Part shown: in pieces, positions 33,979 through 46,306 of the stretch
Numbering within the stretch: the first letter of the stretch is position 1
How the letters are laid out: each line of letters starts with the position of its first letter
DNA from: Anniella stebbinsi
Taxonomy: Eukaryota > Chordata > Lepidosauria > Squamata > Anniellidae
Assembly (NCBI GenBank): GCA_029215795.1
Contig: JARDYH010000004.1
Coordinates: 33,670,001 to 33,734,000, forward strand
DNA length: 64,000 nt
Direction of reading: 5' to 3'
Position numbers and translations under genes: made by a program
The notes under the pieces: model-generated
Told to the model about the DNA's origin: nothing
The model's database searches: none
What the model saw: only the letters and a program-made list of their open reading frames with translations

Positions 33979-34934
33979 GCTTTAAAAGCTCTGAAATTTC
34001 TTTTTGGCTCAGGTTTAAATCCAAGCTGGAGAAGAATTTCCAGCTCATCCCTGCTACCTCCCTTTCCCTTCTAGTAGGTGGCAATGGCAACAAGAGCAGA
34101 AGTGTCATGCACATAGGGAGAAGAAAGGAGGGAGGCTTGTATTTTGTCTATTTTTCTCCTTTTATTTCTGACACTGTTAGGAGGCAAAACCCAGGGGGCA
34201 CTGGGAGATGTGGTCCTCCCAAGGGTTGCATGCAGGGCTTGGCTGCTGGTACTGTTATGCCTATACAGTTGCCAGACTGGAAAATTAGCTAAAACATCTT
34301 GTGTTTTACTGTGTTTGGGCTACCTTTTCAAGCGGGAGGAGGAGAGACTCAGTCCAGCCAAAAGGCATGTGTAAGCCATATGTGCATAAATTTGAGGCTC
34401 CCCTTGTAATGCTGCCTTATCACTTTGGTCTCTGCATATCTTTTAAGTGAACTTTGATTTACAAGATTTAAAATAGTGTAAATCAGCACAGATGCAAGTG
34501 CTCTGGCTTAACTGGTTTGGGCACTGCATTATCTTAGAGTTTTTTTTAAAAAAGTGCAGTATCTTCTGATTACTCTTTTGGCCAACTTACATTTCCCAAT
34601 ATTTACCAAGAAAGAGATAAATGTGTCTTAGTTAAGGATGAATCATAAACATATTTGTTTAGCTTAATTTATTCATTTCATATTGTTCATATCTCTAAGA
34701 GCTATAATCTGCCTTAAAACAGATTTTAGCACTTACCCAACAATTGCTATAATATTTTATGTATATTAGATTACTTTTTTTTTCTTGGAAGAGCATTCAT
34801 AAAAGCCATATGATTTTTCCAATTAGTGAAAGGCAGGAACATATATGCCCCCTTTCTTCTCCCTTTTCCAGTTTAATTAATTCTGTTGCTGCCTGAAAGC
34901 TGATTATGATCGTAGCTCAGCCTTAGTATGTACA

Positions 34935-35060
34935 CATGTATTTATTTATTTATTCAATAACCTGCCTATATACAAAGTACTCTAGGTGGCATACAGAGTT
35001 AAAAACTGTTGGTTTTTTTATAAAACCTACAATAAAAACAATACAGGCTAGAAGCAGTAT
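34935..35060 (-). mobile_element. LINE 3' tail, antisense
   Basis: (TTTA)n, then ACCTGCCTATATACAAAGTA and CTCTAGGTGGCATACAGAGT and A-rich UTR. Diverged L2-like or CR1-like tail without coding. Confidence 0.6.
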
Positions 35061-35154
35061 ATAACAATCAGCAAAAAGCTTTTCTATAGGAATCATTTAT
35101 TGTGTGCTCACCATTCCATACTCACAGCTATTTGTGGGCTCCTTAGATGTTGTT

Positions 35155-35520
35155 GTTGTTATTATTATTATTATTATTATTATTACATTTATTTATATAA
35201 CACCTTCTTCCCAATACTGGGACTCAAGGCAGCTTTACGAATTAAAACAGATAGAGATATATAAAATTTTAAAATATAGTTAAGCATACTACAATATTAA
35301 AACATCTAAAACATCTAAAACATTTAAAAAACAAATAATAAAAAAGCCCAATATATAAGTACTGCATAAACAGATGTCGAGACTACTCTCAATGGCCTGC
35401 CGGAACAAAAAAGTTTTAGTCTGCCTCTGGAAGCACACCAGGGAGGGAGTTCCAGAGCACCAGGGCAGCCACCGAGAATGCCCTCTCCCATGTTCCTACC
35501 AGGCATGCCACTTCCACTTT
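35155..35520 (-). mobile_element. L2-like LINE 3' region, antisense
   Basis: (TTA)n lies at 35159-35185, then ATAACACCTTCTTCCCAATA, UTR, and GGAGGGAGTTCCAGAGCACC, AGAATGCCCTCTCCCATGTT. The minus strand reads GTWERAFSVAALVLWNSLPG, the LINE ORF2 C-terminal block. Confidence 0.8.
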
Positions 35521-35809
35521 CACAACTGTTTTTAAACAGTAGTTTTCACAAATTCTTTTAGAGCAGGGCAAATGCGTTAGTATTTGTGAAAGTGAAAGAA
35601 AACCTGTTTTCACTTGTGTATTTTTGCTATTCCACTGTACTACAGTGCCACCTAGAGATTATGTAGCAGAAAAGCAGAAAAGGAAAAGCTCTTGATCTAC
35701 TGCACGGATCTCAATTCTGCGACGAAACCAAAAATAGACACAGCTCAGAGTGACATATATGTCTGAAGAGAGAAAGGAGCATAATATGTGAATATCATTC
35801 TGTATTTTT

Positions 35810-35842
35810 AAATATATCTATATATCTATATATCTATATCCA
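35810..35842. repeat. (TATATC)n-like microsatellite
   Basis: About five ATATCT units. Confidence 0.8.
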
Positions 35843-36089
35843 GATATTCTATCTGCCCGTGCCTGTTTCCTTTAGGAATTAATAGTACATCCTCAGCAAA
35901 CATCTACAATCCTCCATCTCCTACAATTCCCCCCATTCTACAACTCAACCATTGGCTTCAGAAAGACTCCAAACTCTTCAAAAGCTGTGGGCAGCTGCAC
36001 CCAAATCCAGACCTGATGTCAGTGACTCAACCTGGAGGAACTGGGACTGTACTGCTCCTGTCGACCAGGCAAAGACAGGAGGCCAAATT

Positions 36090-36560
36090 CCTAGGGCTGG
36101 ATCCAGACAATATTAGGTGCACTTAGGTCCAACTGACATCAATGTCATTTATGTTAAATCATGACTAACTTTTTCCACTGTCTTCAGTGGCACCAAAGTG
36201 CAATTAGGGCTGTGCCCACCCACCCCTCCAACTCGCCTTGGAGGCCATTTTGGAGCTTCTGAAATGGCCCTAATTCGACTCAGGGAGCTTCAGGGGTTAG
36301 CTGTCTCACCGTGGTGCTGAAGCCAAAACAAGATCCCCCCCAAAGCAACTCAGCCTTGCAGATTCATGGGTGCCAACCATGCAGCCAGCACCCAGGAAAG
36401 CTGGGCACAAGGCTGACCGGGAGTCATGGGATTCCTAACTCCCCCATCTCTGCTTGTAGCCCGCCTCAATTCCCAGCCCCCTCCCACCTCCCTGATACAA
36501 CCCAACCCAGAGCCACGACCACCAGAACTTATCTGTAAATTGCATACTCCTCCCAGAGAG
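36090..36560. mobile_element. Fragments of DNA transposons, ends unclear
   Basis: GCTGGATCCAGACAATATTA near 36097 and ATTAGGGCTGTGCCCACCCA near 36201 both look like hAT-type termini. The GC-rich region to 36560 shows no host-like coding; the 75-93 codon frames in it are unremarkable. Confidence 0.3.
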
Positions 36561-37353
36561 CTGAATTGTGATTTAAAATTAAGGTCAAGGCAGCTGTCTG
36601 TTTTTACTATATCTATGGTGGCAAAGTACAAATGGCCACAAAGAGGAATGGCCCTTTACAGCCAATCAGAAAACCCAACTCTTCTATGATATGTCAATAT
36701 TTGTTGGGTTTTCCTGCCATGTGCAGACAAAGTTGCACTATAAAATACCCACTAAACGGTACTGTCCCATGCAACTGCATTGAGACTGTGCAAGCCACGT
36801 GGTCGCTGCTCTCTTCCTCATGTAATTAAAGTTTGTTGGAGAAGCGGAAGAGAAGCAGGAAGAAGAGCCATGGTAAGGGAACATGATTTCCCCCCATCTG
36901 AAGGAGCTCATAGAGTCAGAAAAGGCGTGACCATGGAGTAGAAGAAGCATGGGGAAGAGTAAGTGCAGCTAAGGTGGGGAAACTTGCATTTTCCAACTTT
37001 TATTTTCTTTTAATGCCTTTGTATCACTCAGCTCTTTTGGCAAAATACCTACATTTGTAATTCGGTTGTTTTAATGTACTAGTAAACTGTTGTGGTAAAC
37101 CTTAAGTATCTTGTGTACCCATCACCCCACGCCTTCAGCCTAAAGCCTGTTGTTACTAGGAAGGGGAAGGGAAAAGAAGAGAGGAGGCAAGAGATCCTTA
37201 AGGAGTTGCTCAGGGGGTCCGGGAAACAGAAAGGACCATGAAAGGCTCACATCAATAAATAGAGAGACAGGCCCTGCTGTGAGGCTTGCAAACTAAAAAA
37301 GGAAGATGCACAAAGGAAGGGGATTGGAAGGAAAAGGAAGAGTAGGGAGATTC

Positions 37354-37710
37354 AGGCTCCCTCTACAAGGATTTGCTTTTGCGCCCGGTTCGGCGATTAT
37401 GCGCATTATCGCAGACGCGCATTTACTCCTAATCCCTCTGCACGGGAGGCGGCGAGAGGCGGCGAAGCGCATTAATAGATGTCCAAAAAGCGCTTTACAA
37501 GAAGTTAATGCGCATAATCGCTTGTTCACACGGGGAAAATGCGCTTTAACGGCCGGAGCAAAATAAAACTCGCGATTTAACGCGCATTCGAAAATGCGCA
37601 TTATCGGGGAGATAACGCGCCTCTACGCCCGATTTGCGCTCCGTTCTTGTAGAGGTAAAATTTTTAATGAACCTTCAAAGCGCATTAAACCTCTCTTGTA
37701 GAGGCACCCT
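37354..37710. mobile_element. CpG-rich MITE with CCTCTACAAG ends
   Basis: The left end AGGCTCCCTCTACAAGGATT and the inverted right end AGGGTGCCTCTACAAGAGAG flank 357 bp dense in GCGC and CG (words such as TGCGCATTATCGCAGACGCG). A second copy of the right terminus, CTTGTAGAGG, lies near 37647. No coding. The preserved CpG content contrasts sharply with the flanks and suggests recent insertion or low methylation. Confidence 0.85.
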
Positions 37711-37784
37711 CATTCTTCAAGGCCAGAATGAGATGGTGAGCTATAAGCAGGCATTTAAGTGTAGTTTGGATCACACTGTTCTTC

Positions 37785-37820
37785 CCTTGCTGCTGCTGCT
37801 CCTCCTCCTCCTCCTCCTTG
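37785..37820. repeat. (CTG)n/(CTC)n microsatellite
   Basis: A few CTG units pass into about six CTC units. Confidence 0.85.
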
Positions 37821-38724
37821 TTAATGTTTGGCTAACATAATGGAACTCAAGGTGGAGTAAGAAGGATTTCCAGGTATTCCCTTATTCAGACAATCACCAG
37901 ATCCAAATATGTTTAACTAAAGTTTGCAGGTTCATTGGTCTTGAGATTATACCCTGGGCCAATCCAGGGGCTTCATATTGTCTGCCAATCAGAGGGATGA
38001 ATGTTGCTCATCTCTATGCTCTCTCTTTTTGCCTGAAGAGGACTCAGAGGACATACTACCTACCATAGCTCACTGTGCTAGGTCCTTGTTTCAAGCTTCA
38101 GGAGCTCTGAGGGTATATTCTATCTTGTCTAAGATGTTTGGAGAATTCTGCAACCTCAAGATGAGTCCCTAGCCACCATTTGCAACTCACTTACTACACG
38201 CTTAACATCTATTGTAGAGAATTGGTGCTGTGCAGGGAATACATTTGATTTCCACTGCAATCTCATACATAAGATGGAGTTGTTCTTAAAAGACGTAATT
38301 CGTGAAGGATTATTTGGATAAATGTATACCAGCATTTTGGAAAATGACACCGTTTACTCGCTGAATCTATTCCTGCTTTCCGTGGGATATATGAAAATAA
38401 ATAAAACATCCATTCTCTTTGTATTTTCAGGATACAATCCAGCAAGCACTGCTTCTGTACCGTTCTTCATACATTTTTTAAAAGGGTTGGTATAAGTTTC
38501 CCATGTCGAGGCGCTTTGAAATGAATGGAGAAACTGCTGCTCAGCAGCAACACTTGTTAAAGGATTGTGTCTGGGCAGTCCCTTTTTATGGGGCAGCTTC
38601 AGCAATTGCTGGGCAAATGAAACAGCACTAGGTGCCATGTAAAAAGAGCAGAACAAATGCTTTCAGACATAGGGAGAGGTAGGCTATGTTACCCAGGGTT
38701 CATTCTCCATGTCTTTAATCTGAG

Positions 38725-38954
38725 TAAGGCCAGATCTACACCAAGCAGGATATAGTGGTACAAAAGCAGTATGAAAGTGGTATATAAAAGGCAAGAGCCA
38801 CACCAAGCAGGATACAGCAGTATATGGTATGTGTCTTATGGGCCTCAACAGTTGTCAGTGCACTTCAACACCGCTATGAAGCAGTAGTGTGGCTCCTGCC
38901 TCTTATATACCACTTTCATATTGCTATATCCTGCTTGGTGTAGATCTGGCCTTA
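38725..38954. mobile_element. Double-shelled MITE, complete
   Basis: Outer inverted ends TAAGGCCAGATCTACACCAA on both sides continue as arms of about 75 bp (GTGGTATATAAAAGGCAAGA against its mirror). Inside lies a second pair: GAGCCACACCAAGCAGGATA and the mirrored AGCAGTAGTGTGGCTC. The core is GGGCCTCAACAGTTGTCAGT. Flanking AATCTGAG and AGTCTGTG could be a decayed 8-bp target duplication, but the register is off by one. Confidence 0.88.
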
Positions 38955-39790
38955 GTCTGTGATCTGTGTTAATCTGGTGATTTAACCTGGCTTCACATTT
39001 GCAGCTTTGCAACCCATTTAATCAGGTGCTAAAGCATAACCATTGTCAAGCACTACAAACTCAAGTTTGTACCAGACTCAGTCATCAGTTCATTGATACA
39101 AAGTACTTAATACAGGAAACAAAATCACTAGTTTAAGAATGGCATTGGCAATGACCCAAAGGAAGACTCACATTGCTGCTGCCTCTGCCCCATTTAGTTT
39201 CAAAGATTCTTAACAATCCTTAGTTTCCTATCCGCTCTAAACTGCCTGGCATTTTGGATGAAATTCATAGTTACCCATCCAGTGGGTTCAAGGACATTTC
39301 ATGTCCAGCAAAGCAGGAACAATAAAAAGGAAGGAAGGAAAACATTAAAAAAAAGGGGGGGGAGTGAATCAAATGAAATGAGAAATGGAATGAGATGATA
39401 AAGGAGGTGAAGATAACAGTGCAGTGTGAGTGTGTCCCTCAACATCCTTTTACACTGATCAGAGATGGGACCAGATATTTTCATCACTTAGTTCTTTTAT
39501 CATAGCCTAGAATCTATCTAGGGGGAAATGCAGGTGAGTCCCCTGCTCAGGTCACTTTGATACATTCCAGCATATTCTTCAAAACAATCCTAGGGCCTAG
39601 TAGGGCCCAGATTATCACTAACCATTTATTGTAACACTCCAGCATTATCTTTCCTGCCTGTCGTAGTCATTTCAATTGAGGATGTGTACCAGTATAAATG
39701 TTTGAATTGTGTTTCTGTGTGGCTGTGTATTATTTATCATCATCAAAGGTTCCGTCCTGAATGATGGCCTAAAAATCATTTTAGATAGCT

Positions 39791-39791
39791 A

Positions 39792-39825
<34 letters not shown>

Positions 39826-39828
39826 GCC
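39791..39828. repeat. (GAT)n microsatellite
   Basis: About eleven GAT/TGA units. Confidence 0.9.
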
Positions 39829-39894
39829 TTTTCTCCTAGTACTTTACATGGGTTTCTCCTTTTGAACCTGTAAGCTAGGCTCAGACATAGTAAC

Positions 39895-40275
39895 TTGATT
39901 ATTTGTTTATTAATTAAATACTTATACGACCCAACTGGCAGATGCTCTTAGGGCAGTTTGCAATCCTGAAAAGGTCCCAACAACAATAAATAACAACCAA
40001 AACAATAAAAGTAACAATGAAAATATGAAAGTGTTAAAACATTAAAATATATGTTTAAAATATTAAAGATCTTGCAGTAAAATTAATAATCAGAGCATCA
40101 GATTAGAAATTTAATGCCTGATGGAAGAAGAAGGTCTTAATGTGGCATCGAAACATGTACAGTGAAGGCAACAGGTGGGCAGTCCTGGGTAGAGCATTCC
40201 ACAGATGGAGGGCCACTCTAAAGAAGGCTCTTTTCCTGGTAGTGATTGGCCTAAACTTACTCTCAAGGTGTTTCA
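39895..40275 (-). mobile_element. L2-like LINE 3' region, antisense
   Basis: The tail ACTTATACGACCCAACTGGC and UTR are followed by ORF2 C-terminal coding on the minus strand (40103-40275: TTRKRAFFRVALHLWNALPR, then YMFRCHIKTFFFHQAL). Clearly the same domain as at 3722-3972. Confidence 0.82.
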
Positions 40276-40385
40276 TACATGGATATGAATCTATGCCTCT
40301 CTGATCAAAATCTGCTGTTCTGACCACTGCACCAGACTGGCTCAAAATGCCTGCCTCACCCACCAGAGAGAACAATCTTCTTCTT
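40276..40385 (-). mobile_element. Short SINE-head-like fragment, antisense
   Basis: GCTGTTCTGACCACTGCACC and AGACTGGCTCAAAATGCCTG resemble the reverse of a tRNA-derived SINE head. Too short to assign firmly. Confidence 0.35.
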
Positions 40386-40860
40386 CTTATTATTATTTTT
40401 ATATACAATTACATATCATAGAAGCAGATCAGAAGCCCCTGGTTTTTCAACAAGTGGTTAACTACCTTTTCACTCATTACATCTGTTTCAATGTGTAATT
40501 AATCAGAGACTGAAGGAAGTTCAAGGTTTCTTTATCTCTGGATAATATATTATATAAACAGTTCTGTAACGATTACACATTCTAATTGAAATCCAAACCT
40601 TGTTAGATGCCAATCATGCTTCAGAGACGCTTTCTCCCCTGTTGCCTAGAAAGCAGTTTGATAAACTACATTCTATGGTTCTTGTTTTAAACACTCTTGG
40701 GCAAGTGGAAGTTATACATGAATTAATCTTTGTTATCGACATTTTGATATTTCCTTTATGTCAGCACATTTTTGTTTCTTTTGTTTCATTCTTCTTGGAA
40801 GTATCCATCCAGGAACTCTTTCTTCATACACCTTTTCATTTGCATCATGAATGAAGCATA

Positions 40861-40893
40861 GCACGCACGCACGCACACACACACACACACACC
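40861..40893. repeat. (CACG)n/(CA)n microsatellite
   Basis: A few CACG units run into a CA run. Confidence 0.9.
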
Positions 40894-41330
40894 CCACTTC
40901 TCAGTGTCTGATAACTGACTTGTGAGTTTCCTGCTTATTTCACATCCATATAGCCTGTGCTGTGTAAAGGGTTGACACTAATGTGATGAAAGCCACTTTC
41001 CCTGGATGTTCCAGTTGTTGTGTTTATAGGAAGCTGGTCAGGGAAGAGAGCAGGATTGTCATTGATACGGCTTGTCGGGAGTTCAGAGATAGTGTTTCAA
41101 TTGCCTTATTTGTGGAAGTGAAGCATTTTCAGATAAATGCTTCTGTCATTCGGAAGACAGCTCAACACACTGGCAGCCTAGAAGTCAAGCTCTAGCAGCG
41201 TTAGATGCTTTAACCCTTTTTATAATTTGATTTTCCCCCCGTAGCAGGACTGCTGTGCCTTCAAACAGTTTTGAAAATCAACAAAATGTCTATAGGCTGA
41301 GTTTCAGTTTGACTTTTTCTGGGGTGGGGA

Positions 41331-41415
41331 GCAGCTGAGGGTCTCCCTTGCTAGCTGCCTTGAACACTATTTTAATGAAAAGGCAAGCTATACATTAAAT
41401 CAATCAATCAATATG
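41331..41415 (+). mobile_element. LINE 3' tail, sense
   Basis: CTGCCTTGAACACTATTTTA and GAAAAGGCAAGCTATACATT end in (AATC)n. The wording fits the tail of a CR1/L2-group element. Confidence 0.55.
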
Positions 41416-41486
41416 TATTGTACCTTCCTTTGAATTAATAGTCAGTAATGGAATACTGCCATTTTTTAAAGTCTCTCTCTTTGTAC

Positions 41487-41930
41487 TAGGGATGTGTATC
41501 ATATCGTTAAAATGTACGATAACAATACGATAAGGTCGTTATCATGCATGTGTTTAACGATGACGATACGATAGAAAAACCTACGATAATCATCGGAGAC
41601 GATAGTTTTCAGGCAATTTTATTGTTTTATTGGACTGCCATATAAATATACCTATACCTTCTGTATTTTAAAAGGTAGACGCTTGAAACTTGGTGACAGT
41701 GCTTATGGGGTATGCCTATGTATGTGTATGAAATTTGAGTTCGATCCCTCCAATCCTAAATTTTATATGAATTTTTTAAAGATTGTTTCCGTTCTGACAG
41801 GTCTGAATGAAGGCACGTGGCGAGCTGTCATTCAGACCTGTCAGAACTGAAACGATCTTTAATAAATTCATATAAAATTGAGGGTTGGAGAGATCGATCT
41901 CAATTTTGGCACATATGTGCAGCAACGTGA
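41487..41930. mobile_element. hAT-like element with ACGATA-rich end (inverted copy 2, truncated)
   Basis: Starts TAGGGATGTGTATCATATCG and follows the reverse complement of 10140-10607 almost throughout, including GCTTATGGGGTATGCCTA and CACGTGGCGAGCTGTCATTC. It stops abruptly where a CR1 fragment begins. Confidence 0.85.
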
Positions 41931-41935
41931 AGCTA

Positions 41936-42060
41936 AACAATCTCAGTTGTAGTAATCTTCCCTCATAGGGGAGATGCTCCAGCCCCTTGATCATTTTGGT
42001 TGCCCTTTTCTGCAACAAATGGCTAGTCCAGGGAAGCATTTGCAGGAAGGGATGCAAGTT
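41936..42060 (-). mobile_element. CR1 LINE ORF2 C-terminal remnant, antisense
   Basis: The minus strand reads RATKMIKGLEHLPYEGRLLQ followed by LRLFS, the hallmark C-terminal block of CR1 ORF2. It joins the hAT-like copy on its left, so one inserted into or recombined with the other. Confidence 0.85.
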
Positions 42061-43129
42061 GTCTTTTGTACAACTTGTTCTATGGAGTTTTTTTTCCAGT
42101 ACTTATTTCAACCTGTTGATCCTCATCCATGCTAGCAAAATCCTCATGCCATGCGGGCAACCATTTTGGGTGTTGTGTGAAGAAGGCGAAGGACACTGAG
42201 CTCTACCAATCCTTTGCTTTTAAACATCCAAGTCCAAGTCCAGGCCAGTGTTTCAGGATCCCCTGTGACATCTACAGGGCAACAAGATCATTTGGAATTG
42301 CTTTGCTGCAGATGTGCCTTTGAAGCCCTAGTATACCATTCTGTATGGACCATTCAAATCAAAACAGTGTTGTTTGTTTCCTTAACAGAAAATTAAGCTT
42401 TCCAAATCTAGCCCTTTGTCATTTTTTAAAAGAAATGGAAGCATAAAGGCATCTAGCCACTCATTGCCAGAACTAATTTAAACTGAATTTAATAAGCAGT
42501 TCTCACCTTTGTTTACACCTTTTTTAAAAAGCATTGGTGGTGGTTTGTCTCAGCAGTCCAGAGTGCTCATTATTAAGGACTCATTTGTTTTAGTTTAGCA
42601 TTTCCCACTGAGAAATCTGATGAACTCTTGGTGCCAAGCAATTTGTGTTGCTGTGTTCTGTTAGCAAATCCAGAAGACTACCAATTGGACTACCAATTGG
42701 AGCAATTGGACAGAAATACTATAGTCATTGTATGAGTTATAAAGGTACATAAAATCAGAGTCCACCTGGCCATCTACTATGAAATAGTGCTAGTAATATG
42801 ATTTGTTGTGTGTTATGAAATGTGTAATATCTCACCCCTTTCTTAAGGACAAATCTGTACAGTGTTTTCTTGTACTTCTATTTCAGTGTTTTGCACTAAC
42901 CTTGAATGGCTGAAAACAGGGGAAAGCAGCTTACTTTTCTCGCCAACTGAAAATGTGATGCCTTTCAGGCAGATTGCATCACACTGGTCCTGAAGTTGTC
43001 CCTGTCTTTAATGAGTTTAATCAGCTATCATCAAAAGGCTGACATCACCAGTTTGTGTGGACAGTTGTGATTGGATGTATATGCATTCCTCTTCAAAACC
43101 TCCACACATTAACACCCTAAGACTGTAGT

Positions 43130-43196
43130 AATGTGCACACTCTTCTGGGAGTAACTCCCATTGAACTCATAGGGGCGTAAGTCAGGGTAAATATAC
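43130..43196 (+). repeat. Short squamate palindromic repeat copy
   Basis: Contains CTCTTCTGGGAGTAACTCCC then ATTGAACTCATAGGGGCGTA. Same family as 255-326. Confidence 0.5.
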
Positions 43197-45151
43197 ACAT
43201 CATTGGACCATATAAGCTGATGTTGCACCATCATAAGAGTTGTTCTTGAGAACATAAATATTCCTAGAAAATGGTTGATGAAGACTAGTTTTTGTCACTA
43301 ATTAGCTGGCTGTGCAGTAAAGGAGGAAATGCTCACACACATGAGATCACGACTCTGTCCATATTAATGACATCTCCATAGGATAGTGGGAAATGCATCT
43401 GAAATGGTCATAGGTAGTTACAGCCCAAGGTTCATCTAACCTGTCAATGAAAATGTCATGGTGTACCTCTGGATAATCCTAGCTAGTTGCATAGTAACTG
43501 AAACCATAATGGAATGTATTTGAAGGCTATTTTCCAGGCTATTTTCTCATGACTTCCATGAGAAAATAATGAACTAGGAAGGAATTATTCATCATGGGGC
43601 TATGCTGGCATCAGACATGGGTATATTGAAAGTGGGAGTCACTCAGAATACCTGTCTTTAATAATATGCCAACCTGGCATCCCTTTGTAGGGATTCTCCC
43701 AGAATCCTCCTCATCCAAAGTTCTCCTTGGATTACAGAGTTGTTCCTGTTGGTCCTGTTTCTGAAATGGAACAGTTGCGTTAGGAGTGCTCTATATTTCT
43801 CTTTTTTATTTTCAAATTCTGCAGAGCGCAATGCATGCATGGTGTCACAGCTTTCAGTTCCATCAGTTCCTCCTGCTATTGGGCACCCATGCATTGATAA
43901 AACCCCGAGGGGCTTCCTTGATTCAATTATATGTCCAGCGGTATCAATATTAGTTTTGGGTGCGGTTGTATTTATCTACAGGAGCATATGTAGGAGTAAA
44001 GAAACAGTGGCTTTGGAGGTCAACAAATTTTGGTTGGACTTAATGTGCACCCAAACATTTGTTGTCAGGGATTCTGCCCAGCCACTCCCAATCCCAAGGG
44101 ATAGGATCTACCCTCCCTCACCTTGTTCTACATCTTTGAAATGCAGTGTGAGGTCAGGGGAAAATCTCCTCCTCTTCTCTCCAGCTCCAAACTGAGAAGA
44201 GAAGATGGGAAATGAAGCTCCTACCCCCAGTAAAAGAGAGTGATGGAGACACAACAACTTTCTCTGGCTCTATGCTTGAATGATACCCCAAGCTTGGTCC
44301 CCAAGCAGTGGCCAGGCCCTGATGCAAGCTGACTTCCTGCTCTTCTTTCCAGCACTGGAGGAGAAAAGAGGAGGCAGCAAATTGACCTGCTCTGCATCTG
44401 GTCCTATCAAGTGCAAAAGACTCCACCTAACCCCTCAAACTCCAAGTTGGAGATGGGATGTGAAGGCGTGTTATGACTCTGCACCTGCATATGTTAAACA
44501 CGGAGCCAAATCTGAGGCTTTAACTGAATTTTAGTCCTCTTATATTGGAGGGCATCACTTGTTCTTCGTTTCAGGCTTGAAGGAAGCCTCAAGCTTACCT
44601 TGCTCACCTGTGCATGATTCCCCTGCTGCCATGGAGGGGTGCAAGAAAGATCATGGAATCTTGGGCACATGTCATGAAATAACTTGTTTGATTAGTAGTG
44701 TTTTTACCAATGCATGTGTGTGCATGGGTAACATAAGAGAGGGGAAAGACACAATGTAACTTCAAACTGTAGCAAAACCTGCATCCACAGTGCTCTGATT
44801 TCAGAATTTATTTCAGAAGACCTCCTTGTTAAACTAGAATTCAAGATCAGTTTAACTCAGGGAAGTTTGAACACATGGGAATAACCTCAGATCCTTCTGT
44901 CTTTGTAACCTTGAAGCTAGACTAATGCAATGCAGTTTCATCTGGGTGATAACATGCTTGCCTAGCAGCAGCCTACAATAAGAAAGCAGAGCAGAAATGG
45001 ACAAAGAAGTCAGACATATTTTTTCCTTATAGAATACATTGAAATAGACCACTCCATTGTTGTTATGTACCCTGTAGTTATTTCCTTCGTTTATTGCAAA
45101 TAACCAAAATGAAAATCTAAGAAGTTTATGATGATGTTGACTAAAATACAG

Positions 45152-45717
45152 GGCCTATCTACACAGTACCTTGGAATGTTTTAAATTGTATTTTAAAACG
45201 TTTCAAATTGGTGCGTTCTAAAACGTCTTAGGCCACATTAACGAGTACTCATGTTACAGGAGAAAAAAATCTTCAGTTTTCAAAGCAGTGTGGGAGGTCT
45301 CACACACTCTTCTGTCCGTCTCTTTCTCTTTCATTTTTACAATGAGTTTAGGGCAAAGAATTGTGGGAGTTGTAGTTCAGTCACCCACTTCCTCCTTAGT
45401 TCTCCTTTCATTCACTAGCTTTCAATGAGTATAAGGCTAGGCATTGTGGGTGTTGTAGTTCACTCACCCACTTCCCCTTTCTTCCCCACCAATCAACTGC
45501 TAAGCATTTGGGCACTGGCCAACGAAGCACTGCCCCCACGAATCACAAACACATTATTTTACTTAAAACAATTTATTAAAAGTAAAACCCATTGTATATT
45601 GCTGAAGTGAGTTTTAAAAAACCTCAGGTATACATCGTTAAAGGGAGTGCATCATGTGGCCCAAAGAGTTTTCATTACCCTTATGAAACGTTACAAACCT
45701 AGTGTGTAGATCAGCTC
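45152..45717. mobile_element. MITE with GGCCTATCTACAC ends
   Basis: The left end GGCCTATCTACACAGTACC and the inverted right end GAGCTGATCTACACACTAGG. The interior repeats GTGGGAGTTGTAGTTCAGTC and GTGGGTGTTGTAGTTCACTC about 75 bp apart. 566 bp, no coding. Confidence 0.7.
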
Positions 45718-45896
45718 ACAGTATATTGTACAGAGATAATTCACTGGAAATAGAACAGTATATGGTGACTGTGAGAGCTACCTGTGCCCCTGTGTTCCAT
45801 TAATATCAGATTCATCTCAGACTCAAGAGCAGCTTTTATAGGTGTTGTTTTTAATTATTTTGTCTTTTCAAAATTGCTCCAAACTGAAACACTGAC

Positions 45897-46306
45897 TGGG
45901 TTCACAGGTAATGTGATGTTGTGGGTAAATTAACCCACAATTTGGCAGATAGCAGTGGGAGTAAATGAGTGTGCTGTCTCCAATAAGCTCCTTCCTTCTG
46001 CTTTCAATTAACAACCTATGGTTGTCCCATTTGTAGGCTGTTATCATGATGTCCAAACCCAGACATTTGGGTTGTTTAGGGATTAAACAAGAGTTAATGC
46101 AACAACAAATTGTAGATTAACTCTGGGTTGTTTAAACCCCAAACAACCCAGGGTGTCTAAGTTCAGATGCCATGATAACAACCTAAGAATGGGACAATTA
46201 TAGGTTGTTAATTTGCTGGACTTCCTCAATCCTGTTCATGCCTGGCAAATCCTGGTTAATTTAACCCACAACATTGTGTTATGTGCAAACCAGGTTACTG
46301 TGAGAC
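45897..46306. mobile_element. Long-arm palindromic MITE
   Basis: Two arms of about 150-170 bp mirror each other: TGTTGTGGGTAAATTAACCC against GGTTAATTTAACCCACAACA, and AACAACCTATGGTTGTCCCA against TGGGACAATTATAGGTTGTT. The centre carries AACTCTGGGTTGTTTAAACC. About 410 bp, foldback type. Confidence 0.82.

Noticed and set aside
37293..37601. CpG-dense block near 37.4 kb as a gene promoter CpG island
   Set aside because: It has clear inverted terminal ends and repeated internal words, so a CpG-rich MITE explains it better; island-like activity remains only a hypothesis.
43740..44195. 151-codon plus-strand frame with hydrophobic stretches
   Set aside because: Composition looks like chance translation of T-rich DNA; no domain or splice signal recognised and no relation to PTPRT.
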